Shown: positions 1 to 5,713 of the stretch, one piece after another
Numbering within the stretch: position 1 is the first letter of the stretch
Layout of the letters: each line of letters starts with the position of its first letter
From: Gemmatimonadota bacterium
Lineage (GTDB): Bacteria; Gemmatimonadota; Gemmatimonadetes; Palauibacterales; Palauibacteraceae
Direction of reading: 5' to 3'
Length of the DNA stretch: 5,713 bases
NCBI GenBank assembly: GCA_029863105.1
Contig: JAOTWC010000107.1
Span: 1 to 5,713, forward strand
Position numbers and translations under genes: made by a program
Notes under the pieces: generated by a model
Databases searched by the model: none
What the model saw: the letters and a program-made list of their open reading frames with translations, nothing else
What the model was told of the DNA's origin: nothing

Positions 1-2342
1 GCTTGAGGGCCGTATCTTCGCAGGCCACGAGCGTCGCCGGGGCGGCCCATCTGCTCAACCTGATCCCGACTGCCGATCCCGTCGTCGCGCGGGAGAGGCT
101 GGCCCAGGCCGACGAGATGGTTTCGCTCGTACTCCGGCATGACTGGATGCCTCCGCCGATTCCGGAAGCGCATCCGGTCCTCCGCCGGCTGGCTGTCGCG
201 GGCTCGGTGCTCGACGTGGAGGATCTGCACGAAGTGGTCGCGCTCCTCGCAGCGTCGAAGAGTGCGCGAGGGGACCTGCGTCGGGACCCGGAGGGCTTGC
301 CGAGGCTGGCGAAGCTGGCCGAAGCCCTCATCGTCGATGCTCCGCTCCAGGAACGCCTGGCCTCGTCGCTCGGGGCTTCGGGTGGTGTGGCCGACGGAGC
401 GAGCCGTGAGTTGCGGCGCCTGCGTGGCGAGTTACGCGGCAGTCGGAGCCGGCTCGTGAAACGTCTGGAAGTGTTCATCGGGACACTCCCCGACCGTCAC
501 CAGGTTCCGGATGCATCCGTGACGCTCCGCGCCGGCCGGTACTGCGTCCCGATTCGACGCGAGGCGGCGGCGAGGGTCGGGGGAATCGTTCACGACGAAT
601 CGGCGACGCACCAGACGCTGTTCGTCGAGCCGCCGATGGCAATCGAGGACATGAACCGCATTGCCGGACTCGAGCGGGACGAAGCTCGGGAAGTGCTGAG
701 AATCCTCGCGGAGCTTACGGAGGCGGTGCGGCCGATCGCTCCCGAACTGCATCAGGCATTCGAGGCTCTGGCCGAGGCGGATTCCCTCCAGGCTCGAGCG
801 AGGTTCGCCCTGGTTCATGGAGGCTCACGGCCGGAACTGCTGGACCCGGGAGTTCAGGCGGATTTCGAGATCGTCGACGGGATCCACCCGCTTCTGCTGG
901 CAGGCGGAGAACCGGCCGTGCCGTTCTCATTGCGGCTCGGCCCCGGGGAAAACGTCTTGCTGATCAGCGGTCCGAACGCCGGGGGCAAGACGGTCACCCT
1001 CAAGGCGATCGGCCTGCTATCGGCCCTGGCCCAATCGGGCGTGATTCCTCCCGTAGCCTCGGGCACGTGTCTGCCCGTGTTCGACGGGTTCTTCGCCGTG
1101 ATCGGTGACGAGCAATCGATCTCCGCCTCGCTGTCGACGTTCAGCGCCCAGGTGGCGGCGCTCGGACAGATTCTCGATCGGGCCGGAGCGGCCAGCCTCG
1201 TGCTGCTTGACGAAATCGGAGGAAATACGGACCCGGCCGAGGGCGCGGCACTGGCGGCCGCCGTCCTCGTCCGGTTGTCCACCACCTCGCGCCTCACGGT
1301 CGCGACGACACACCTGGGTGCGCTCAAGCAACTGGCGGCAGAGACGCCTGCCGTAGTGAACGCGTCTCTCCAGTTCGATGCCAAAGCCCTGCGACCGTCG
1401 TTCGTACTGGTCCGGGACAGACCGGGGCGAAGCTATGCCCTGGAGATCGCGTCGCGGCTCGGTCTGCCGCCTGACCTTGTGGACGCAGCCCGGGCACGGC
1501 TGCGAAGTTCGGATCGGCGGATGGAACAGGTGCTCAAGGAACTGGAAGATACGGAGGCGAACCTGCGCGAGCTTGAGTCGGGCGCGCGAGCCGAGACGCA
1601 AATTCTCTCTCGCCGGGAGTCCGAACTCGAGGACCGGGCACGCGAGTTGGCCCGATGGGAAAAACGGCTGGAGCAAGAAGCGCGTACGAGGACTGAACGG
1701 TATCTCCTGGATGCGCGCCAGGAGGTGGAGCGGGCGATCGAAGAGTTGCGAAAGGCAGGGAAGGACGCCGGGCCGGATGCTCCCGGCAACGCCCGCCGTG
1801 CGATCGAAGACATGGTGAGAGCCAATCGCCTGGCTGGGCCGGACGAGGCGCAGGGGGCCAAACCGACCTCCGTCCCAACCGAGGATCTGCAACCCGGGGA
1901 TCTCGTCGCTTCTCGTTCTCTAGGTGTCACCGGCCAGGTGTCGGAAGTCAGGTCGTCCCACGTGATCGTCGAGGCCGGCGGCGTAAGGCTCACGCTCGCC
2001 AGGGACGATCTGGAGGTGGCGCGGCCCGGGAAAGAGCGCCGGCGGAAGACTGTCGATCGCCCGGCCCCGCAATGGCCACAGCTGGAGGCAAGGTCAGAGG
2101 TGGACGTGCGAGGCCTCCGGGTAGACGAACTGAGCGGGCCGCTATTGGCCGCCGTGGACGCGGCTGTCGTGGCGGACCTGGGTCGTCTCCTGGTGATCCA
2201 CGGGAAGGGCACGGGGGCGCTCCAATCAGAAGTGACTCGCCTGTTGCGACAGGATCCCCGGGTGATCTCGCTCCGGCCCGGAAGCTTTGACGAAGGCGGG
2301 TCCGGCGTTACCGTACTTGAACTGAAAGGCGGTACGATCTGA
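1..2342 (+). CDS. mutS2: MutS2 family ATPase/Smr endonuclease (5' partial)
   Basis: This is a MutS2 protein. Known family members bind branched DNA and suppress homologous recombination; in Bacillus the protein also acts on collided ribosomes. Numbering runs from the first whole codon at base 3 (779 codons remain). Seen in order: the MutS2 core with GIVHDES (H197) and LFVEP (E209), HPLL (H295), Walker A GPNAGGKT (323-330), GDEQSI (368-373), Walker B with D403/E404, the switch TTH (H437), PGRS (474-477), a charged coiled coil at about 500-590, a KOW-like beta segment at about 629-672, and a C-terminal Smr domain with VDVRG (700-704) and HGKGTG (733-738). The Smr domain separates it from the mismatch-repair protein MutS. 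The reading frame runs off the left edge; compared with Bacillus MutS2 roughly 15-20 N-terminal residues are missing, so the TTG at base 3 is an internal Leu codon, not the start. Odd points: the loop after Walker B reads DEIGGNTDP where the family usually has DELGAGTDP, and SATHQT stands where SSSGAT is usual. The stop lies 13 bases before dnaG. Confidence 0.97.
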   Translation, partial: LRAVSSQATSVAGAAHLLNLIPTADPVVARERLAQADEMVSLVLRHDWMPPPIPEAHPVLRRLAVAGSVLDVEDLHEVVALLAASKSARGDLRRDPEGLPRLAKLAEALIVDAPLQERLASSLGASGGVADGASRELRRLRGELRGSRSRLVKRLEVFIGTLPDRHQVPDASVTLRAGRYCVPIRREAAARVGGIVHDESATHQTLFVEPPMAIEDMNRIAGLERDEAREVLRILAELTEAVRPIAPELHQAFEALAEADSLQARARFALVHGGSRPELLDPGVQADFEIVDGIHPLLLAGGEPAVPFSLRLGPGENVLLISGPNAGGKTVTLKAIGLLSALAQSGVIPPVASGTCLPVFDGFFAVIGDEQSISASLSTFSAQVAALGQILDRAGAASLVLLDEIGGNTDPAEGAALAAAVLVRLSTTSRLTVATTHLGALKQLAAETPAVVNASLQFDAKALRPSFVLVRDRPGRSYALEIASRLGLPPDLVDAARARLRSSDRRMEQVLKELEDTEANLRELESGARAETQILSRRESELEDRARELARWEKRLEQEARTRTERYLLDARQEVERAIEELRKAGKDAGPDAPGNARRAIEDMVRANRLAGPDEAQGAKPTSVPTEDLQPGDLVASRSLGVTGQVSEVRSSHVIVEAGGVRLTLARDDLEVARPGKERRRKTVDRPAPQWPQLEARSEVDVRGLRVDELSGPLLAAVDAAVVADLGRLLVIHGKGTGALQSEVTRLLRQDPRVISLRPGSFDEGGSGVTVLELKGGTI

Positions 2343-2347
2343 GCGTC

Positions 2348-2354
2348 GGCGGGG
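2348..2354 (+). promoter_or_regulatory. weak ribosome-binding site candidate for dnaG
   Basis: The bases GGCGGGG are the only purine-rich stretch in the 13-base gap between mutS2 and dnaG. They end one base before the ATG, which is too close for an effective Shine-Dalgarno pairing. I infer that dnaG is translated largely by ribosomes that have just terminated on mutS2. Confidence 0.35.
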
Positions 2355-2355
2355 C

Positions 2356-4167
2356 ATGGTAAGCGACACACTGGTGGAGGAGATCCGAGAGCGGGCGGAT
2401 ATCCTGGAAATCTGCGGTGAGGCCGTGCGCCTCAAGCGCACCGGCAGGACCTGGCGCGGGCCCTGTCCCCTGCATGGGGGTGAGGGCCCTAACTTTTCGG
2501 TGGACCCCGCCCGAGGCATCTTCAAGTGTTTCGTGTGCGGCGAAGGTGGGGACGTATTCGCCTTTGTCATGAAGCAGTCGGGGCTCGACTTTCCGGCCGC
2601 CGTCCGCCACGTGGCGGAAAAAGTCGGGATCGAAGTGCCCGAGTTCGATGCGGGCCGGGAAGATCCGTGGGCCCACATCCGGGAAGCGCTGGCCTTCGCC
2701 GGCGAATGGTTCACCGCTCAACTGCTGGATGAACGAGCCGGGGCCCGGGGTCGTGAATACCTGGCCGCAAGGGGAATCCCCGACGAGTTCTGGGGGACGT
2801 TCGGGATGGGCCTGGCGCCCGAAGGCTGGCGGGGGCTGATGGATGCCGCCCGGTCGCGCGGCCTGGCTGACGAGGTGCTGGCGGCCGCCGGCCTGTCCGC
2901 GACCAGTGAACGGACGACCGAGCCGTACGATCGCTTCCGTGATCGCCTGATGTTCACGATTCACGACCTGCGGGACCGGCCCATTGGCTTTGGTGGCAGG
3001 TCGCTCGGGTCGGACCCCGGCACCCCGAAGTACATCAATTCTCCCGAGTCGCCGATCTTCCACAAACGCAGCACGCTGTTCGGTCTGAACCGGTCGCGGC
3101 ACGCCATGCGACGAGAGGGATTCGCCCTGATCGGCGAGGGGTTCATGGACGTGATCGGGTTGCATGTGCACGGGTTCGATACGGCCGTCGCACCTCTCGG
3201 TACCGCCCTCACATCCGAGCAGGCTGAGTTGATAGCCAGGTACGCCTCAAAGGTCTATCTGATGTACGACAGCGACGCGGCGGGATTGAAGGCTACGTTT
3301 CGCGCGGGGGATGCGCTGCTCGCCGTCGGAGTGCACCCGCTGGTCGTGAGCCTGCCGTCCGGAGAGGATCCGGATTCCTTGTTGAGGGCGTCGGGCCGCG
3401 AAGCGTTGGATGCATTCATCGGTGACGCCGTGGACATCCTCGACCGGAAGCTCCAGATCCTCGAGCGCCAGGGCTACCTCGAATCTACGGAAGGACGCCG
3501 ACGCGCCGTCGACGGGCTTCTCAGCACGCTGAGGGCTGTCCGGGATCCCGCGCTCAGGGATCTCTATCTCGGGCGGGCCGCCGAGGCGACCGGCGTTCGA
3601 CGAGAAACGCTCGTGTCCGAGGTCACGCGAACCGCCGAGGCCGCCCGGACACCGCGTCCGCGGTCCCGCAGTGCCGCTCCGAATCTGGACGTTCCCGCGC
3701 CGCCCGCCGCCGAATGGACGCTGCTCGTGCTGCTGCTTCGCGATCCGGGACTCATTCCCGCCGCCGAATCGGAGGGGCTGACGGCGGAGCATTTTCGGCA
3801 CCCGGGCCTGCGGCGCATCTACGAGTCGACAAGGACCCGAATCGAAACGGACGGATCTGCTGACGATCTCCATGATCCGGCCGATACGGAACTGTTTGAA
3901 GCGCTCGGCGCAGACGCCACGGAGTTCGTTCATCCGAACCAGGTATTCGATGAGACTGTCCGCCGCCTCGTGTTTCGCGAGCCCCTTGAGAGGCTCGGTC
4001 ACATCGATCGACAGCTGATGCTGGCGGACGAACAGCAGGCAAGACGCCTGCTGGTCGAGAAGAGCGAGATAGCCAGGGAGTTGCGGCGCGCGGGCGTGTC
4101 ATTGTCGTTTCTGCGCGGCTACGCTCTGGCCGAGCAGCAGGTCACGCAGAGTTCGATCGAATCATGA
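2356..4167 (+). CDS. dnaG: DNA primase DnaG
   Basis: This primase synthesises short RNA primers at the replication fork and works with the replicative helicase DnaB. The 603-residue length is normal for the family. An N-terminal CHC2 zinc finger is formed by C37, H40, C58 and C61. The RNA-polymerase core follows, with GFGGR, PKYINSPESPIFHK and LFGLNRSR. Inside it the TOPRIM fold has the catalytic acid E261 (GEGFMDV), LGTALT and the metal-binding D305-S-D307 (YDSDAAG). A helical segment containing GEDPDSLLR and a further helical part run to about 425. A Pro/Arg/Ala-rich linker (about 426-455) leads to a C-terminal helical domain, expected to bind DnaB, whose sequence is weakly conserved. The ATG is the most upstream possible start, because the frame is closed by a TGA at 2323 with no ATG, GTG or TTG between, and it gives the usual N-terminus before the zinc finger. 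The ribosome site is poor (G-run directly before ATG), so coupling to mutS2 translation is likely. No rpoD follows. The usual ExTPSF after the CHC2 histidine is EGPNF here. Confidence 0.98.
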   Translation: MVSDTLVEEIRERADILEICGEAVRLKRTGRTWRGPCPLHGGEGPNFSVDPARGIFKCFVCGEGGDVFAFVMKQSGLDFPAAVRHVAEKVGIEVPEFDAGREDPWAHIREALAFAGEWFTAQLLDERAGARGREYLAARGIPDEFWGTFGMGLAPEGWRGLMDAARSRGLADEVLAAAGLSATSERTTEPYDRFRDRLMFTIHDLRDRPIGFGGRSLGSDPGTPKYINSPESPIFHKRSTLFGLNRSRHAMRREGFALIGEGFMDVIGLHVHGFDTAVAPLGTALTSEQAELIARYASKVYLMYDSDAAGLKATFRAGDALLAVGVHPLVVSLPSGEDPDSLLRASGREALDAFIGDAVDILDRKLQILERQGYLESTEGRRRAVDGLLSTLRAVRDPALRDLYLGRAAEATGVRRETLVSEVTRTAEAARTPRPRSRSAAPNLDVPAPPAAEWTLLVLLLRDPGLIPAAESEGLTAEHFRHPGLRRIYESTRTRIETDGSADDLHDPADTELFEALGADATEFVHPNQVFDETVRRLVFREPLERLGHIDRQLMLADEQQARRLLVEKSEIARELRRAGVSLSFLRGYALAEQQVTQSSIES

Positions 4168-4179
4168 GAGACCACGAAC

Positions 4180-4187
4180 GGAGGTGA
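4180..4187 (+). promoter_or_regulatory. strong Shine-Dalgarno for the zinc-ribbon gene
   Basis: GGAGGTGA is a full complement to the usual 3' end of 16S rRNA. Its GGAGG core ends four bases before the ATG at 4189. It fixes that start firmly. It is clearly better than the sites in front of dnaG and recJ, which suggests that this gene is translated independently and perhaps more strongly than its neighbours in the same transcript. Confidence 0.85.
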
Positions 4188-4188
4188 G

Positions 4189-4896
4189 ATGGAGGAACAG
4201 ACCGTAGACGAACTCCTGTCTTTGCAGGAGCTCGACACAATGATCGCCAGGTCACGGGTTGAGCGTCGCTCTCTTATCGCGGAGCGAGCAGAGGTGGAGC
4301 GGCAGTTTGAGGTGTTGCTGGCGGCTGAGGCGAAGAAGCGAGCCCGAGTCGAACAGGTCGAAGCCGACGTGCGACGTGCGGAGCGAACGGTGCAGGCCGG
4401 GCGCGCGACGATGAAGCGCTTGCAGGAGCGCGCGCAGGATTTGCATCGAGCCCGCGAGGTCGCGGCTGCGAGAGCCGAAGTGGATGCAGCCAGACAGAAT
4501 CTGGACGATGCCGAGACGCTTTTGCTGGAGGAAATGCAGGCCTACGATCGGGCGCGGGTCAGTGCCGAAGAGGCCGAGAAGGCGCTGAACGAAGGGCGGT
4601 CGGACAGCGAAGGGCGTTGCGCCGAGATCGACGGGCGTCTCAGCCAACTGGAGCAGGAACTGACAAGGGCGGAGTCGCACCGGCGCGAGACTGCGCTCCG
4701 ACTCGACTCGCGTGTCCGATCGATCTACGAGCGGGTGAGCGGCGGTCGAACCGCCCAGGTCCTGGCGCCTCTGGTACATGGATGCTGCGGCCACTGCTTC
4801 ACGTCGATCCCTCTGCAGCGGCAGGCAGAGATTCGAGCCGGCGCCTCCGTGGTTGTGTGTGAGGGGTGTGGTGTGATTCTGCACCCGGAACGCTGA
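4189..4896 (+). CDS. coiled-coil protein with C-terminal C4 zinc ribbon (DUF164/zf-RING_7 type)
   Basis: The protein has 235 residues with no signal peptide or membrane segment, so it is probably cytoplasmic. Residues about 8-180 are almost entirely Glu/Arg/Ala/Leu-rich, broken only by short turns, and should form a long antiparallel helical hairpin. After a short link (SIYERVSGG, a region typical of the family) comes a zinc ribbon with C200-x2-C203 and C224-x2-C227 spaced by 20 residues, ending CGVILHPER. This architecture matches the DUF164/zf-RING_7 family. Characterised members include Helicobacter HP0958 (FlgZ) and Chlamydia CT398 (CdsZ), reported to bind sigma-54 and flagellar or type III secretion components; most bacterial members have no known role. 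The gene lies between dnaG and recJ with short gaps and its own excellent Shine-Dalgarno. The context suggests, but does not prove, a link to replication, repair or RNA handling; nothing here points to flagella. An extra Cys (C199) sits next to the first ligand. Family assignment is sure, function is unknown. Confidence 0.92.
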   Translation: MEEQTVDELLSLQELDTMIARSRVERRSLIAERAEVERQFEVLLAAEAKKRARVEQVEADVRRAERTVQAGRATMKRLQERAQDLHRAREVAAARAEVDAARQNLDDAETLLLEEMQAYDRARVSAEEAEKALNEGRSDSEGRCAEIDGRLSQLEQELTRAESHRRETALRLDSRVRSIYERVSGGRTAQVLAPLVHGCCGHCFTSIPLQRQAEIRAGASVVVCEGCGVILHPER

Positions 4897-4915
4897 GCAC
4901 CCGTCGTCCTTCGTC

Positions 4916-5713
4916 GTGACCGCGCACTGGCTGACGCCTTCCGCTGATGCCGCCGCGGCGGCCGGAGGGCTGTCTACCGAACTCGGAATCCCGCCGCCGC
5001 TGGCGATGGTGCTCGCCGCCCGCGGCATCCGCGACTCTTCCTCCGCCAAGGCCTATCTCCGGCCCACGCTGGACCAGTTGCACGACCCTCTCTTGCTTCC
5101 GGACATGCCCAGCGCAGTCGACCGACTGATCGGTGCCATCGACAGGGCAGAGACGATCCTGGTTCACGGCGACTACGATGCAGACGGCATGTGTGCGGCT
5201 GCCACGGCCACGCTTGGTCTCCGCCGGCTCGGTGCGGATGTCGCAGGCTTCGTGCCGCACCGTACGCGGGACGGATACGATCTCGGAGAGTCGGGTATCC
5301 AGCGGGCCAGGGAGATCGGGGCGTCCCTCATCGTCACGGTCGACTGCGGGGTGACCGCCGTTGGGCCCGTCGCCCGGGCGGCTGAGTTCGGTATCGACGT
5401 GGTCGTCACCGACCACCACCGTCCCGGACCTGAACTGCCGGCGGCCGTCGCTGTCGTGAATCCCGTTCGCGAGGGCAGCACGTATCCCTTCCCGGGGCTG
5501 TCCGGATCCGGGGTCGCGTTCAAGCTGTTGGACGCCCTGTTTGCGGTGCGCGGGATTCCTCGCGTCGAACTGAACCAGCACCTCGACTTGCTCGCCATCG
5601 GGACTGTGGCGGATCAGATGCCGCTCCTGGACGAGAATCGCGCTTTGACACGGGCTGGGCTGCGAGTCCTGGCGCAGACCCGTAAGCCCGGGCTGCGGGC
5701 CTTGCTCGAGGTC
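4916..5713 (+). CDS. recJ: single-stranded-DNA exonuclease RecJ (3' partial)
   Basis: RecJ degrades single-stranded DNA 5' to 3' in RecF-pathway recombination, base-excision and mismatch repair. The 266 codons present are about the N-terminal half of a usual 560-580 residue protein; the frame is open at the window edge. Near the start are the family segments IPPPLAMVLAARGI and YLRPTLDQLHDPLLLPDM. The DHH phosphoesterase motifs follow: HGDYDADG with D86, D88 and D90, TVDCG with D143, the signature D166-H167-H168, and DLLAIGTVAD with D224 and D233. All the expected metal-binding acids and histidines in this part are kept, so the enzyme should be active if the rest is intact. GYDL (around 112-115) stands where many RecJ proteins have GYGL. 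The start is taken as GTG at 4916 because the frame is closed by TGA at 4874 and this is the only ATG, GTG or TTG before the conserved N-terminal region. No Shine-Dalgarno is visible, so translation is probably coupled to the zinc-ribbon gene, which ends 19 bases earlier. The DHHA1 and OB-fold parts lie outside the window. Confidence 0.96.
   Translation, partial: MTAHWLTPSADAAAAAGGLSTELGIPPPLAMVLAARGIRDSSSAKAYLRPTLDQLHDPLLLPDMPSAVDRLIGAIDRAETILVHGDYDADGMCAAATATLGLRRLGADVAGFVPHRTRDGYDLGESGIQRAREIGASLIVTVDCGVTAVGPVARAAEFGIDVVVTDHHRPGPELPAAVAVVNPVREGSTYPFPGLSGSGVAFKLLDALFAVRGIPRVELNQHLDLLAIGTVADQMPLLDENRALTRAGLRVLAQTRKPGLRALLEV

Larger units (their letters stand above)
1..5713 (+). other. probable single operon mutS2-dnaG-zinc ribbon-recJ
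   Basis: All four genes point the same way with gaps of 13, 21 and 19 bases. None of the gaps holds a recognisable hairpin-plus-T-run terminator or room for a -35/-10 promoter. Co-transcription is inferred from this spacing; internal promoters hidden inside coding sequence cannot be excluded by eye. Both ends of the operon are outside the window. Confidence 0.75.

Noticed and set aside
3..5. TTG at base 3 as the start of the mutS2 gene
   Set aside because: The first residues already align inside the MutS2 N-terminal region, with about 15-20 family residues still missing upstream. The codon is an internal Leu and the gene runs off the window edge.
1017..1892. 291-codon open frame on the - strand
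   Set aside because: It overlaps mutS2 completely in antisense, has no motif or ribosome site, and its low-complexity Arg/Gly/Pro composition marks a shadow frame.
1433..2371. 312-codon open frame on the - strand
   Set aside because: It lies antisense to mutS2, is Ser/Arg/Pro-rich with no recognisable domain, and is the usual by-product of GC-rich codon use on the other strand.
2308..3171. 287-codon open frame on the - strand opposite dnaG
   Set aside because: The coding strand here carries an unbroken, fully motif-bearing DnaG. The antisense product resembles no family.
4897..4915. possible terminator or small RNA between the zinc-ribbon gene and recJ
   Set aside because: The gap is only 19 bases, with no inverted repeat followed by T residues. 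The repeated CGTCGT triplets do not form a stem.
4947..5129. short + strand frame starting ATG 4947
   Set aside because: It is out of frame inside recJ. The frame starting at GTG 4916 carries the conserved RecJ N-terminus and DHH motifs through the same bases.
4252..5581. two long - strand frames (4252-5049 and 4799-5581)
   Set aside because: They cross the well-supported zinc-ribbon and recJ genes in antisense, and their translations are Arg/Gly/His-rich without any domain.
1..5713. mobile elements, CRISPR repeats, tRNA/rRNA or phage and defence genes
   Set aside because: Coding sequence of four housekeeping genes fills all but 53 bases. I saw no transposase, terminal inverted repeat, regularly spaced repeat or RNA gene signature.

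Overview
The window is a GC-rich (about two thirds G+C by eye), gene-dense bacterial chromosomal segment. It carries four genes, all on the + strand, separated by only 13, 21 and 19 bases. In order they are: a MutS2 family ATPase with a C-terminal Smr domain (5' end cut by the window), DnaG primase (complete), a coiled-coil protein ending in a four-cysteine zinc ribbon (complete, DUF164/zf-RING_7 type), and the DHH-family exonuclease RecJ (3' end cut by the window). Codons strongly favour G or C in the third position throughout, and no gene looks compositionally foreign.

Layout: 1-2342 mutS2; 2343-2355 gap with only a poor G-rich Shine-Dalgarno candidate; 2356-4167 dnaG; 4168-4188 gap with a near-perfect Shine-Dalgarno sequence; 4189-4896 zinc-ribbon protein; 4897-4915 gap without a visible Shine-Dalgarno; 4916 to the window end recJ, starting at GTG. 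No gap is long enough for a normal promoter plus terminator. The four genes are therefore most simply read as part of one operon whose promoter lies upstream and whose end lies downstream of the window.

Functionally this is a housekeeping DNA-maintenance cluster. DnaG lays down replication primers. RecJ degrades 5'-ended single strands in recombination and repair. MutS2 acts on branched DNA and/or collided ribosomes. The zinc-ribbon coiled-coil protein has no firm role; its position suggests a nucleic-acid or complex-scaffolding function, but that is inference. The classic dnaG-rpoD arrangement is absent here.

Organism: a free-living GC-rich bacterium. Gene order and protein style would fit Gemmatimonadota or a related GC-rich phylum, but this is a weak guess that cannot be settled from the window. 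I found no mobile element, CRISPR array, tRNA/rRNA, phage gene or obviously new system. The points worth a second look are substitutions at normally conserved MutS2 positions, the uncharacterised zinc-ribbon gene in a replication/repair operon, and the recJ start.
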